DNA from: Methanocella conradii HZ254 | Lineage (GTDB): Archaea; Halobacteriota; Methanocellia; Methanocellales; Methanocellaceae | Length of the DNA: 64,000 bases | Assembly (NCBI RefSeq): GCF_000251105.1 | Contig: NC_017034.1 | Location: 2,294,001-2,358,000, forward strand | Reading direction: 5' to 3' | Shown: positions 8,963-17,834 of the stretch, in pieces | How positions within the stretch are numbered: position 1 is the stretch's first letter | Layout: each line of letters starts with the position of its first letter | Notes under the pieces: model-generated | What the model was told of the DNA's origin: nothing | The model's input: the letters and a program-made list of their open reading frames with translations, nothing else | Database searches by the model: none | Position numbers and translations under genes: made by a program

Positions 8963-9080
8963 TATATATTCTGTTAATTTATATTTTAGTATTACATGTC
9001 TTGGAAAAACATATGTGGAGGGGTTTTTTTCACAGGTCGGATAGTTTGACATCACATCTTCTATTTTTAGAGGCCGAATA

Positions 9081-9116
9081 GCCTCCAATAACAGAACCAT
9101 CTACCCGACCATTGTT
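9081..9116 (+). repeat. Dispersed hairpin-plus-motif, copy 2
   Basis: Second copy of the motif at 2233 and 27437: GCCTCCAATAACAG, then AACCATCTACCCGACCAT and a T-rich tail. GCCTC is the 3' arm of a short hairpin (GAGGC-CGAATA-GCCTC, 9070-9085). It lies 77 bp before the start of the presenilin-like gene. Confidence 0.55.
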
Positions 9117-9192
9117 TTTAGCTTATATTCTACAGCACATCAAAACATACATTTATTTACCGTGTGTTCCATAGGGGGAGAGCGTGGTCTAA

Positions 9193-10101
9193 ATGAAGTT
9201 TAAAATCGGCGAACTCGTCGTAATAGGAGGCATCGCCTTATTTCTTTTGCTTGTCCAGGTCATCTCGCTCCTCCTCGTCCCGCCCCTGGTCGGATACGAC
9301 CTCAGGGCCTTCGGAAACCCAGAGAGCGTATGGAATCCTATCTATTACGTCGTCTTCCTACTGCTTTTCACGGTGGTCATGCTTGTCATCATAAAGTATA
9401 AAGTGAGGTGGCTCATGCAGGCAATCATGGGGGTAGCCATACTCTCCACCCTCACATACGTCTTTTTTGGCATCGCCGTGCTGGTCGCTCCGTCGGCAGA
9501 CTTAGTAGTAGTAACCGCCGTGTCCGGACTCGCCTCAATCCTGCTCGCCGCCCTCATAGTTTTTTATCCTGAGTGGTACGTCGTCGATGTTGTTGGCGTG
9601 CTCGTCGCGGCAGGGGCGAGCGCACTTTTCGGCGTATCGCTGGCGATCATGCCAACGCTAATACTGCTGGCGCTCCTGGCGGTTTACGACTATATCGCAG
9701 TGTATCGGACGAAGCACATGATAAGGCTCGCAGAGGGCGTCATGGACCTGAAGATACCCATCATGTTCGTCATGCCCAGACGATGGGGCTATTCCTTCGC
9801 GAGGGCCGGGGGCATGCAAAAGGAAGGGGAGAAGGAGGCGTACTTCATGGGCCTGGGCGACGCGGTCATGCCCACCATGCTCGCCGTCTCGGCCAACGCA
9901 TTCCTCGACGTGCCCAGGCTCCTGGGCTTCATCAACGTCCCAGCCCTTGGATCAGTGGCCGGCACGCTAGTCAGCTACTTCGCGCTAATGTATGTCGTGG
10001 TGAAACTGAAAAAACCCCAGGCAGGGCTGCCATTCCTCTGCACCGGATCCATCGTAGGGTTCCTGCTCGGCTGCCTGGCGGCCGGCGTCAGGCCATTCTA
10101 G
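9193..10101 (+). CDS. Presenilin-like intramembrane aspartyl protease (family A22)
   Basis: Archaeal homologue of presenilin/signal peptide peptidase, 302 aa with about nine membrane helices. Both catalytic signatures are present: YD in helix 6 (AVYDYIAVY, Asp166) and GLGD in helix 7 (FMGLGDAVMP, Asp223), plus the PAL-like site near the C-terminus (AGLPFL, about 278-282). These enzymes cut helical membrane segments such as leftover signal peptides. Two signal peptidase I genes occur in this window but not adjacent. The 20-residue loop between helices 6 and 7 (RAGGMQKEGEKEAYF) is short. Physiological substrates in methanogens are unknown. Confidence 0.88.
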   Translation: MKFKIGELVVIGGIALFLLLVQVISLLLVPPLVGYDLRAFGNPESVWNPIYYVVFLLLFTVVMLVIIKYKVRWLMQAIMGVAILSTLTYVFFGIAVLVAPSADLVVVTAVSGLASILLAALIVFYPEWYVVDVVGVLVAAGASALFGVSLAIMPTLILLALLAVYDYIAVYRTKHMIRLAEGVMDLKIPIMFVMPRRWGYSFARAGGMQKEGEKEAYFMGLGDAVMPTMLAVSANAFLDVPRLLGFINVPALGSVAGTLVSYFALMYVVVKLKKPQAGLPFLCTGSIVGFLLGCLAAGVRPF

Positions 10102-10132
10102 GGAGTCATCATGGCCCAGCGGTGCCTCGGCA

Positions 10133-11119
10133 TCATCTCTTCTTTCTGGAGGGCGGGAGGCTCACTTCAGCCTCCTTTGCCTCTATCATCTCCACGAGCC
10201 TGTTCCTGGCCTCCATGACGCCCTCGCCCGTGAGCGTGGACATATACACGTCAGCCTCCACGGGCTGACAGCCCACATCCACCTTGTTGGCAGCCACGAG
10301 AACCGGCATCTTCACGAACCGCTTCACCTCGTTTAAAAGGTTGTGCTGCTCTTCAAGGCTGTACCCACACGTCTCGCTCGGGTCCAGTATGAATAGAACG
10401 ACGTCGCCCACGTGCATCAGGGCGGCTATGGCCTGGCGCTCTATATCATTACGCTCCTTCAGGGGGCGGTCGAGAAGGCCCGGGGTGTCGATGACCTGGT
10501 AGCGCCTTCGCTTATACACGAAATGGCCTATGGTTATCTTCTTCGTGGTGAAAGGATACTGCGCTATCTCGGGCCTTGCTCCCGTGGTGTCCGCGACGAA
10601 GCTAGACTTGCCCACGTTTGGATAGCCAGCCACGACTATCGTTGGCTCTTCCTTTATATCAGGCAAATCCTTGAGCTTGTTGCGGGCGTCGTTAAGAAAC
10701 CTCAAATCATCGTCCACGTCATAAACTATAGAGGATATCCTGCCGTATGCCTGCTTCCTGACGGCAACAGGGTCCTCGCTCTTTCGCATGATGCCCACGT
10801 ACTTCCTCGATAGCTCCTTTACCTTCGAGGCTGCCCAGTTGAGCGAGGCCAGCGACATCTTCAGCCGGTCGACGCCCACGAGTATGTTGGTCACGTCCCT
10901 ATAAAAATCGCTCATCTTATCCAGGCTGGGCCAATCGCTGGCGACGTTTCTCAAGTTATCCGCGATGATATTGCCCGCGGTCAGGAGCATGGACTCCTCC
11001 AGCTCCCTCCTGTTGGTGACCTCCTTTATCTTCCCCCTGCCCGCCCTGGCAGCCCTCGAGTATGCCTTGTCCAGCAGCTCGTCCGCGGTCGGCACTGTGC
11101 GTATCCTCTCGAAAATCAT
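10133..11119 (-). CDS. NOG1-like GTPase
   Basis: Predicted 50S ribosome-assembly GTPase of the Obg/NOG1 family, 328 aa. An N-terminal helical domain (about residues 1-150) is followed by a G domain with G1 GYPNVGKSS, G2 PFTTKK, G3 DTPGLLD and G4 ANKVD. The frame opens at 11161, but the ATG at 11119 is preferred: the protein then begins MIFERIRTVPTADELLDKAY, the conserved NOG1 start, and a TATA-like ATTATATATAC lies about 30 bp upstream. It is shorter than eukaryotic Nog1 because the C-terminal extensions are missing, as is normal in archaea. Confidence 0.9.
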   Translation of the reverse strand: MIFERIRTVPTADELLDKAYSRAARAGRGKIKEVTNRRELEESMLLTAGNIIADNLRNVASDWPSLDKMSDFYRDVTNILVGVDRLKMSLASLNWAASKVKELSRKYVGIMRKSEDPVAVRKQAYGRISSIVYDVDDDLRFLNDARNKLKDLPDIKEEPTIVVAGYPNVGKSSFVADTTGARPEIAQYPFTTKKITIGHFVYKRRRYQVIDTPGLLDRPLKERNDIERQAIAALMHVGDVVLFILDPSETCGYSLEEQHNLLNEVKRFVKMPVLVAANKVDVGCQPVEADVYMSTLTGEGVMEARNRLVEMIEAKEAEVSLPPSRKKR

Positions 11120-11275
11120 GATCGTCCATAAAGACAAGCTCGAAGTATATATAATTAGCATTTTAACGGGATTTTTAAGAAAAAGTTATATCGATGAGAG
11201 GAATCTTAGCTTTGAAGCAATGGAGGCCTTCTCCTGGTAGAAGATAGAGAGATAAACATGGGCGGAGGGTGGAAG

Positions 11276-11452
11276 ATGACCATCCGCATGGACGTGGATA
11301 AGTACGGCAAGTCCTTCATAGAGATAGCTAAGGTAAGGAACGAGCGCAAGATAGGCAGGTTCAAGCTAAACCCACGCTACGCTAAGGAGCTGGGCGAGCT
11401 CCTTATAGACTTTTCGAAGGAGGCCGAGGCCGCCGGCGAAGGGCCAGAATAG
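11276..11452 (+). CDS. Small conserved-looking hypothetical protein
   Basis: 58-aa acidic/basic protein of unknown function: MTIRMDVDKYGKSFIEI, a basic middle (KVRNERKIGRFKL) and a C-terminal amphipathic helix (YAKELGELLIDFSKEAEAA). An in-frame ATG at 11258 exists, but a GGAGG 6 nt upstream of the ATG at 11276 decides the start. No family recognised. It ends at the stop codon of the convergent gene at 11453 (adjacent, no gap). Confidence 0.55.
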   Translation: MTIRMDVDKYGKSFIEIAKVRNERKIGRFKLNPRYAKELGELLIDFSKEAEAAGEGPE

Positions 11453-12079
11453 CTAGGCTGCTGGCTGGCGCTTACGGTAAACGCCCTTTTTGCCGGCGTG
11501 CTCCACCTTCTCGATGAGGCCTTTCATGAGCATGCGGTCCCTTATCAGCGGGAAATAGAACAGCTTGAAAGTGGGGTATGGGACGCCTATCTCCTCGGCA
11601 TTATAGCCCTCCTTTAAGGCTCCGACGGTCACGTTTTCGCCCTTATCGAACGCCCTTGAGACCATCTCGAACGCCTTCTCGATGACCTCGGGCTTAACCT
11701 TATGGTACCTGTCATGGGCAAGGTACCAGTCTATGTCGGCGTGGACGTCGTAGCCCTCAGGCCCCAGCGCCTCGGGCACTATACGGGCCTTTTTTGGCCT
11801 CCCTTTCCTCGCCGGCCTCACCTGTACGCTGGCTTCAAGGCTTTCCACGCGGTCCTGAAGGGCCATCACCCTCTGACGCAGCGCCTCCACGGCGCTCTTG
11901 AACTGCGACAGGGAAGTAATCTCCCTCTGCATGCCGCTTTCCATCGCGCTCCTCAAAATGTTATTCAGGTGGGTGGAGAATTTTTCCTCGCCCCTCGTCT
12001 TCATGAGCCACTCGGCGACGTCTCTGTCTATGGTGCCGCCAATATGTACCTTCTTGCTGGTACTCATTTTATTTGCCAT
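11453..12079 (-). CDS. Unknown protein: ribbon-helix-helix-like N-terminus, coiled coil, C-terminal helical domain
   Basis: About 208 aa, function unknown. Residues 5-50 (KKVHIGGTIDRDVAEWLMKT...HLNNILRSAM) resemble a ribbon-helix-helix DNA-binding segment. Residues about 60-90 (LSQFKSAVEALRQRVMALQD and following) form a heptad coiled coil, then a basic linker (ARKGRPKKAR). The C-terminal 100 residues look like a winged-helix-type domain ending in GKKGVYRKRQPAA. Together these suggest a dimeric DNA-binding protein; this is inference. Starts at 12088, 12079 and 12067 are all possible; a TATA-like TTTATATAAA near 12105 suggests a nearly leaderless message, favouring 12088 or 12079. Confidence 0.65.
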   Translation of the reverse strand: MANKMSTSKKVHIGGTIDRDVAEWLMKTRGEEKFSTHLNNILRSAMESGMQREITSLSQFKSAVEALRQRVMALQDRVESLEASVQVRPARKGRPKKARIVPEALGPEGYDVHADIDWYLAHDRYHKVKPEVIEKAFEMVSRAFDKGENVTVGALKEGYNAEEIGVPYPTFKLFYFPLIRDRMLMKGLIEKVEHAGKKGVYRKRQPAA

Positions 12080-12281
12080 AAATATCATATAACACTTACT
12101 ACTTATTTATATAAAAATATTAACATCGGCCCTGGCGCACAGTGATTAACTCGTATCACGATGGGCGAATCATGGGAAGACCTCATTAAAATATCGAGAA
12201 AACTTTTCTGATGACTGCGAAAAAATATTAATAGAATGGGAGGGACTCTTCTACAGGTATCCGCTCAAGGAAGCGTGCATC

Positions 12282-12842
12282 ATGGTGAAGACCCCCGACT
12301 TCATAAAAAATTTCGAGGCAAGGCACCCGGAATTTTATGGCTTTTTACAGGACATCGCCTTCTCGCTCGCAATAGTGGCGGCCATATCTCTAGCGCTTTA
12401 TCTGTATGCCGGCACATGGCCCCCGATGGTGAGCGTTAACGGAATAAGCATGTACCCAAACATGGAGAACGGGGACCTGGTCTTCATTCAGGGCCTTAAC
12501 AGGGGGGACATCCAGACCTATGAGAACTCCATGCTCACGGGCTATAAGATGTATAATAATTATGGAGATGTCATCGTATACGTGCCCTATGGCGACACCT
12601 CCAGAGAGTACGTAATCCACCGGGCTATGCGATGGGTGGAAGAGGGCCAGCCCATGTGGAGTGGGGGGCCTCCCGCGCCCCACTCTGGCTACATCACGCT
12701 GGGCGATAATAATCACGGGATCTACGACCAGATGGCGCCCTCCATATGTTACGGGGAGCCCGTGAAAAAGGAGTGGATACTGGGCATAGCACGGTTTAAG
12801 CTCCCATATCTGGGATACCTCAGGATGCTCATCCCACGATGA
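12282..12842 (+). CDS. Archaeal-type signal peptidase I (S26B), paralogue 1
   Basis: Membrane-anchored Ser protease that removes signal peptides from secreted proteins; 186 aa. One N-terminal membrane helix (about residues 23-45) precedes the catalytic Ser56 in GISMYPNM. His113 in YVIHRAM replaces the bacterial Lys, and Asp142 lies in TLGDNN, the arrangement of the archaeal S26B group. The insert between about 120 and 137 is Gly/Pro-rich (WSGGPPAPHSG). It is closely related along its whole length to the protein at 31833. The gene stands alone on the plus strand. Confidence 0.88.
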   Translation: MVKTPDFIKNFEARHPEFYGFLQDIAFSLAIVAAISLALYLYAGTWPPMVSVNGISMYPNMENGDLVFIQGLNRGDIQTYENSMLTGYKMYNNYGDVIVYVPYGDTSREYVIHRAMRWVEEGQPMWSGGPPAPHSGYITLGDNNHGIYDQMAPSICYGEPVKKEWILGIARFKLPYLGYLRMLIPR

Positions 12843-12846
12843 TCGT

Positions 12847-13410
12847 CTAGCGGCTCTTCTTATACGCCTTACCCGCCGAGAAAGCGTCGGCCAGGCGCTC
12901 GCCAACCCTATAATATTTGCCATCCGAATATATGAGGGGGTCGACCTTCTTGATGTCGGGCGAATCGCCAGCTACGGCTTCCTGCGCCACATACGTTTCC
13001 ACGATCTCGCCAACGACAAGGACATGGCTTCCGCAGTCCATCGTGTTAAAAAGCTTACACTCTAGATTGACAGGGCACTCCTTAATCATCGGTGCTGTCT
13101 TCAGCTTACCGTAGAAGCTCTCGAAAACCCTGGACTTATCAACCCTCGCACCGGTGGTGATGCCACAGTAATCTGCCTCCACGACCTGCCTCGTCGAGGG
13201 AACGTTTATGCTGAACGTCTTATTCTCGTTTATTCCCTTGAGCGTATGCCTTGCCTTATTGATGGCGACCGCCACCATGGGCGGAGCCATACACGCTATG
13301 CTACACCATGCAGCCGCCATGTAGTTAGGTTTGCCTCCAACGCTCGCCCCCACGAGTACGGTGGGCATGGGGTACATGAGCGTCTTTGGGCCCATAGTAA
13401 CTTTATCCAT
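12847..13410 (-). CDS. Flavin reductase-like (flavoredoxin) protein
   Basis: FMN-binding split-barrel protein, 187 aa, of the flavin reductase-like family (flavoredoxin, HpaC relatives). Begins with TLMYPMPTVLVGASVGGKPNYMAAAWCSIA, the usual flavin-binding start, followed by INKARHTLKGINENKTFSIN. In anaerobic archaea such proteins shuttle electrons via bound FMN; partner unknown. The ATG start has GAGGAGA 6 nt upstream and a TATA-like TAATATAAAT before it. It converges on the signal peptidase gene. Confidence 0.85.
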   Translation of the reverse strand: MDKVTMGPKTLMYPMPTVLVGASVGGKPNYMAAAWCSIACMAPPMVAVAINKARHTLKGINENKTFSINVPSTRQVVEADYCGITTGARVDKSRVFESFYGKLKTAPMIKECPVNLECKLFNTMDCGSHVLVVGEIVETYVAQEAVAGDSPDIKKVDPLIYSDGKYYRVGERLADAFSAGKAYKKSR

Positions 13411-13455
13411 AAGAATCTCCTCATTTATATTATCGTCTTTGATAAGATAAAAGTA

Positions 13456-14310
13456 TCAAAGGTCATATAGCCATGTGACGTCTACGCCATACTCTGACGG
13501 GTCCATCCCCATCTCCCCGGACCCGTGGTAGTCGGACGCCATCGTCAGCCTCAGCCCATGCTTTTTGGCCTGCCTGGCCGTCCACTCGTTCATCTTGCGC
13601 TCCTTATCTAGCAGCTCTCTCATGGAAAGGCCTCCCAGGCTTTCATTCCTCACCTTATAGCGGTACTTGCAAAGCTCTATGGCCTCTCCGCCCGCCACCA
13701 GAAACCTCTTTAATAAAAGGCTGGTGTCATTCCCGAAGTCGAACGGGTGCGCCAGCACGGGCACGCCTCCCCACCCCTTTATGTAGGATACGGCCTCCTC
13801 CATCGTGACCTCGTACTCGATGGGCACCCATAATTTCGAATCCATGAAGATGCCCATAAGCTCCTTTTCGCTGATCATTATGCCCTGCCTCCTGGCGTTC
13901 GCCATCATGCTTTGAAAGACGCTTGGCTTTATCCCGACCGTCGGCTCCCAGCCCGGGTACTTAGCCTCAAAGTGCCTATTCAGGTTCTCCAGGAAGCGCC
14001 TATCCGAGTCGTCCCTGGCGTCTGCAACCCTGCGCAGCACCCGCCTCACGTCGCTATTTATGTCGATGCCCAGCCCTACGACGTGGACGCAGCTAAAGCC
14101 CTGCTCGTACTTCGTGGTCATCTCGACGCCGTGGACCATTTTGATGCCCATGCCTTCTGCAAGCCTCGCCGCGTCGGGATAGGCGTCAACGCAGTCGTGG
14201 TCGGTTATGCTCAGCAGGCCTATGCCGCCCGACGAGGCTGTGACTACCACCTGCTCAGCCGCGTACAGGCCATCGCTATAGTTAGTGTGGACATGGGTGT
14301 CTATTAACAT
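13456..14310 (-). CDS. PHP-domain phosphoesterase
   Basis: Metal-dependent phosphoesterase of the PHP family, 284 aa. N-terminal DTHVHTNYSDG (residues 4-14) and SITDHD (about 34-39) carry the metal-binding His/Asp residues. More ligands are visible in VHGVEMTT, VLAHPF and the C-terminal ASDYHGSGEMG. Bacterial relatives (TrpH/YciV) hydrolyse 3',5'-nucleoside bisphosphates or act as 5'-3' exonucleases on short RNA; the archaeal substrate is unproven. Monocistronic by spacing. Confidence 0.87.
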   Translation of the reverse strand: MLIDTHVHTNYSDGLYAAEQVVVTASSGGIGLLSITDHDCVDAYPDAARLAEGMGIKMVHGVEMTTKYEQGFSCVHVVGLGIDINSDVRRVLRRVADARDDSDRRFLENLNRHFEAKYPGWEPTVGIKPSVFQSMMANARRQGIMISEKELMGIFMDSKLWVPIEYEVTMEEAVSYIKGWGGVPVLAHPFDFGNDTSLLLKRFLVAGGEAIELCKYRYKVRNESLGGLSMRELLDKERKMNEWTARQAKKHGLRLTMASDYHGSGEMGMDPSEYGVDVTWLYDL

Positions 14311-14445
14311 GCGCCATCATAGGTCTGCCAGCAGGGATAAAAAGTTTTTAGTGGCCGGCCACCATCCCTCGAGTACCTGCTCTAGCGACGGTAAGTGTGG
14401 CCTCACCCGCTGTCTATCGTCGGCGCGAAGCAATGGCGCAGGAAG

Positions 14446-15423
14446 CTAGAGGCTAAACTCGATCCCCACGTTTTCTTTAAGGGCCTTCTCGTAGACTACG
14501 TGGCCCACGGCGACGTCCTGGATGCCCAGGCCGGTCGAGTCGAATATCGTGATCTCATCGTCGCTCGTGCGGCCAGGCACCCGGCCGATGATGACCTCGC
14601 CTATGGTGCCAGCAAGCTTTTTTTCATTAATTAGGCCCTGCCTCCAGGGAACGTTTATCTCGCCGCTATGTGAGGCCTGCTCGATTGAGTCCACGAATAC
14701 TCGGGCCTTAATGGTAAGGGCGGACTCGAGTTCCTGCTTGCCCGGGGCGTCAGCCCCTATGGCGTTGATGTGCGTGCCAGGCTTCACCCAGTCGGCTATC
14801 AGCACCGGCCGCCTCGCAGGGGTGACGGTGGCGACTATATCCGCGTCGGCCACTTCTTCCGCAGTCTTGTACGCGCGGGCATCGTAGCCCAGCTCTGCCC
14901 TCACCCTCCCCGCGAAGGCGTCGGCGTGCTCCATGTGGCGGCTGTACACCTTTACAAGCTTAACGCGGGAGCCAAACACCTCCCTGTAGGCGAGCATCTG
15001 GGTCCACGCCTGGTGGCCGCTCCCTATGACGCCTATGACCGATGAGTCCTTCCTGGCCAGGTACTTTGCGGCGACGCCCCCCGCCGCCCCGGTCCTCAGG
15101 TCTGTCAGGCCGCCAGCGTTAATAATACAAATAAGCTTTCCGGTCATTGGGTCGTTCAATAAAAGGGTGGCCATGACGGTGGGCAGGCCCTTCGAGGGAT
15201 TATCAGGATGGACGTTGACCCACTTGACCCCTGCCTTATTAACGGAGGGCACGTAGGCGGGCATGGCCCTGAAGTCGCCATAGCCCTCGATGTCCAGATA
15301 TATTTTTCCGGGCATCCTCGTCCTGCCCTCGGCGTACTCCGCAAAGGCGCGCTCAACCGCGCCAATCGCATCCCTCATGGGTAGCAGCCGCCTGGCTTCG
15401 GCATCGTTGATAAGCCTGACCAT
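14446..15423 (-). CDS. Ornithine cyclodeaminase / mu-crystallin family dehydrogenase
   Basis: NAD(P)-dependent enzyme, 325 aa, of the ornithine cyclodeaminase/mu-crystallin family, which in archaea includes alanine dehydrogenase (pyruvate + NH3 to alanine). The Rossmann motif GVIGSGHQAW (about residues 130-139) and the substrate-side KWVNVHPDN and TDLRTGA segments are present. Sequence alone does not separate alanine dehydrogenase from ornithine cyclodeaminase. It is last in a leftward run after fprA, rubrerythrin and desulfoferrodoxin (44-bp gap), but its metabolic role is not obviously oxidative defence, and it may have its own promoter. Confidence 0.85.
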   Translation of the reverse strand: MVRLINDAEARRLLPMRDAIGAVERAFAEYAEGRTRMPGKIYLDIEGYGDFRAMPAYVPSVNKAGVKWVNVHPDNPSKGLPTVMATLLLNDPMTGKLICIINAGGLTDLRTGAAGGVAAKYLARKDSSVIGVIGSGHQAWTQMLAYREVFGSRVKLVKVYSRHMEHADAFAGRVRAELGYDARAYKTAEEVADADIVATVTPARRPVLIADWVKPGTHINAIGADAPGKQELESALTIKARVFVDSIEQASHSGEINVPWRQGLINEKKLAGTIGEVIIGRVPGRTSDDEITIFDSTGLGIQDVAVGHVVYEKALKENVGIEFSL

Positions 15424-15467
15424 GATATCACACTAAAAGAAAATATAAGCGTTTTTATTATAAAAGC

Positions 15468-15845
15468 TTAAGACTTCCAGAGCCCGTGGAGGTTACAGTA
15501 GGCCCTCACGGCCACTGCATCTCCCCTGGCATCGAACTCCGCCTCGGGCTTTTCCCCGGGCTTTAAAAGCCTTCTACAGGAACGACCCTCTGAGATGGCC
15601 TCTATCCATTCGATGTAGTGCTTCTCCTCCATGGGGTGCGGGACCACACCGACCTTAACCCTGATGCCCGCCGCGGACTTTTCGACGACGGGCACGTGCT
15701 TTTCCTTGCTGGCGTCCACCGTGTTCTCCTTTTGCAGAGACATGGGCTGCCCGCAGCATATCAGGTTTACCCCGCCACCGGCGTGGACGACCTCGATTAT
15801 GTTGCCGCAGATGCTGCATTTATATATTGAGTATAGCTGAGCCAT
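15468..15845 (-). CDS. dfx: Desulfoferrodoxin (2Fe-superoxide reductase)
   Basis: Reduces superoxide to hydrogen peroxide in the cytoplasm without releasing O2; 125 aa. The N-terminal desulforedoxin domain has the four Cys ligands of center I (C10, C13, C30, C31). The C-terminal neelaredoxin domain carries the catalytic center II ligands (H50, H70, H76, C117, H120) with the Glu48-Lys49 pair next to H50. It lies 9 bp after rubrerythrin and downstream of fprA, so peroxide made here can be removed by rubrerythrin. Electrons probably come from a rubredoxin; the one seen in this window is frameshifted (40509). Confidence 0.93.
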   Translation of the reverse strand: MAQLYSIYKCSICGNIIEVVHAGGGVNLICCGQPMSLQKENTVDASKEKHVPVVEKSAAGIRVKVGVVPHPMEEKHYIEWIEAISEGRSCRRLLKPGEKPEAEFDARGDAVAVRAYCNLHGLWKS

Positions 15846-15854
15846 GATATCGCC

Positions 15855-16439
15855 CTAAAATGTCTCGCACATGACCTGGTAGTATGAGCGCTCGTGGTCG
15901 CAGGACGGGCACTTCGCCGGCGGCTCGGTGCCGAAGTGCATGTAGCCGCACTTCCTGCAATACCACCAGACAGGCTCCTTCTTCTTGAACACGGTGCCCG
16001 CCTCCACCTCGGCGAGCAGCTTAGTAAACCTCTGGCCATGATGCCTCTCCGCCATGGCAATAGACTCGAGGCGGCCAGCGACATCCTTATAGCCCTCGGC
16101 CCTGGCCACCTTTGCAAACTCGGGGTACATAGTCGTGAACTCGTAGGTCTCGCCAGCGACGGCCGCCTTCAGGTTCTCCAGCGTGGTCCCCCAGACAGTG
16201 GGGGCGGCCGCCTCGACGCGCACCTCATCGTATTTTTCAGTGGCCTTAGCCTTTAGCTGGCCTATCATCTTGAGCAGCCACTCGGCGTGCTCGTTCTCGT
16301 TCATCGCCGTGATCTCGAAGACCTCGGCGATCTGCTCATAGCCCTCCTTGCGGGCGGTGCTCGCATAAAAAGTATACCTGTTGCGGGCCATGCTTTCGCC
16401 GATGAAGGCTTTTGTAAGATTCTCTATCGTTTGTTTCAT
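15855..16439 (-). CDS. rbr: Rubrerythrin
   Basis: Peroxide reductase with a di-iron ferritin-like domain and a C-terminal rubredoxin domain, 194 aa. The two helices with diiron Glu ligands are visible (ESMARNRYTFYAS, ITAMNENEHAEW, and later GETYEFTTMYPEFAK and MAERHHGQRF). The C-terminal iron site is CRKCGYMH...CPSCDH. A GTG at 16448 is in frame, but AGGTG sits well for the ATG at 16439. Second gene of the fprA-rbr-dfx run. Confidence 0.93.
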   Translation of the reverse strand: MKQTIENLTKAFIGESMARNRYTFYASTARKEGYEQIAEVFEITAMNENEHAEWLLKMIGQLKAKATEKYDEVRVEAAAPTVWGTTLENLKAAVAGETYEFTTMYPEFAKVARAEGYKDVAGRLESIAMAERHHGQRFTKLLAEVEAGTVFKKKEPVWWYCRKCGYMHFGTEPPAKCPSCDHERSYYQVMCETF

Positions 16440-16506
16440 AAGCGACACCTATCGATTATTATTTATCTCATCGCATGGTTTAAATCCTTCTCCCTGAAGG
16501 GGCTGG

Positions 16507-17724
16507 TCAGAGGGATTTCACCCTCCTTGCCAGTTCCCGGCCCATTTCGGCACAGCGTTGCAGCTCTTTTTCGTCAGGCCTGTAATATACCTCGAATCCC
16601 TCGTTGATGACGTCTATTCCAGCCGCCCTCATGTCAGCCGCCACGAGCTTTATTGCGCCACCCTTGCCGCCGTGAGAGCCGAAGGCGAACCCGATCTTTT
16701 TCTTGGCTAGTTTCCCTGGCTCAAGGCCTTTTAGGTAGCTTAAAAAGTCGGCCACGGTCGGGTACATCTGGTTTTGCAGGGTGGGCGACCCAATCAAAAC
16801 GGCCCTGGAGTCCAGCATGTCCGGCACGATATTGCTGCGGTGCGTGCCCTCTGCCTTGCCGTCCTTGAGCACATAGACCTTGACCTCTACGCCCTCCTCC
16901 ATGATGCCCTCCGCGAAGGCTTTGGCCATAGCGTCTGTGGAGCCGTGCATCGAGTCGTATACTATCGTCACCTTGTCTTTCGAAACCCCGTTGCACCAGT
17001 TCACATAAGCGTTAACGATATCCGCAGCGTAGGAGCGCCATATGACGCCATGGCTCGGGGCGATCATCTTGATATCGATGCCAAGCCTTCCCGCCTCTTC
17101 AAGCTTCTTGAGCACGCGGGGCGCCAGGGGGATTATTAAATTGGCGAAGAACTTCTGGGCGTGCCTCAGCGTCTCCTCTTTGCCTAGCTGATCGTCGAAG
17201 CGCTGCGAGGATGCGATGTGCTGGCCGAAGGCGTCGTTGGGGAAGAGAATCTTCTCCTCCACCAGGTACGTGAACATGCTGTCGGGCCAGTGCAGCAGTG
17301 GCGCTTCCAGGAACGTGAGCGTCCTGTCCCTGCCCAGGCTCAACGTGTCTCCGCTCTTAACTATCCTGAAGTTCCAGTCCGTGGTATCATAATGCTTCGA
17401 GAAGCCCTGCCTGGCGTTGGCGGTGCAATACACCGGCGCTCCGGGTAACAGCTTCGTCAGGGCGGGCAAGGTGCCGGAGTGGTCTTTTTCCACGTGGTTA
17501 GCTATCAGATAATCGATCTTCTTCGGATCGACGACCGACCTGATACGCTCTAGTATCTGGTTGTCGAATCCCGGGTATGCGCTATCGATCAGGGCGATCT
17601 TGTCGCCAACGACCAGGTATGCGTTGTATGTGGTGCCCGGCAGCGTGTATCCGTGATAGTCACGGATGTTCCAATCGATGGCTCCTACCCAGTATACGCC
17701 TTTCGTTATTTCTATTGCTTTCAT
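16507..17724 (-). CDS. fprA: A-type flavoprotein, probable F420H2 oxidase
   Basis: Di-iron flavoprotein, 405 aa, that in methanogens reduces O2 to water with F420H2 and so removes oxygen. The N-terminal metallo-beta-lactamase domain has HVEKDH (H77, E79, D81, H82) and further ligands in LLHWPDSM, FPNDAFG and PSHG. The C-terminal flavodoxin domain (from about residue 250) starts with IVYDSMHGSTDAMA. Bacterial homologues reduce NO, so NO is an alternative substrate. The start has GTGAGG 4 nt upstream. It is divergent from msvR with two TTCG-N8-CGAA-type boxes between them, matching the fpaA-msvR arrangement known from Methanothermobacter. Downstream lie rbr and dfx. Confidence 0.92.
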   Translation of the reverse strand: MKAIEITKGVYWVGAIDWNIRDYHGYTLPGTTYNAYLVVGDKIALIDSAYPGFDNQILERIRSVVDPKKIDYLIANHVEKDHSGTLPALTKLLPGAPVYCTANARQGFSKHYDTTDWNFRIVKSGDTLSLGRDRTLTFLEAPLLHWPDSMFTYLVEEKILFPNDAFGQHIASSQRFDDQLGKEETLRHAQKFFANLIIPLAPRVLKKLEEAGRLGIDIKMIAPSHGVIWRSYAADIVNAYVNWCNGVSKDKVTIVYDSMHGSTDAMAKAFAEGIMEEGVEVKVYVLKDGKAEGTHRSNIVPDMLDSRAVLIGSPTLQNQMYPTVADFLSYLKGLEPGKLAKKKIGFAFGSHGGKGGAIKLVAADMRAAGIDVINEGFEVYYRPDEKELQRCAEMGRELARRVKSL

Positions 17725-17747
17725 AGGTCCTCACTTATACCATATTG

Positions 17748-17781
17748 TTCGTATATTCACGAACGTTCTATTATATGCGAA
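17748..17781. promoter_or_regulatory. Paired MsvR-like operator boxes between fprA and msvR
   Basis: Two inverted repeats: TTCGTATATTCACGAA (17748-17763, TTCG-N8-CGAA) and TTCTATTATATGCGAA (17766-17781, one mismatch). The first fits the published Methanothermobacter MsvR box form TTCGTA-N4-TACGAA. They lie in the 110-bp divergent intergenic region, 24-57 bp upstream of the fprA start, where they could control both genes. Binding is inferred. Confidence 0.65.
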
Positions 17782-17834
17782 CAATAACTATTTGTAGTTT
17801 ATGGTCTATTGTGGAATGGATGAGACTAAAAAAG

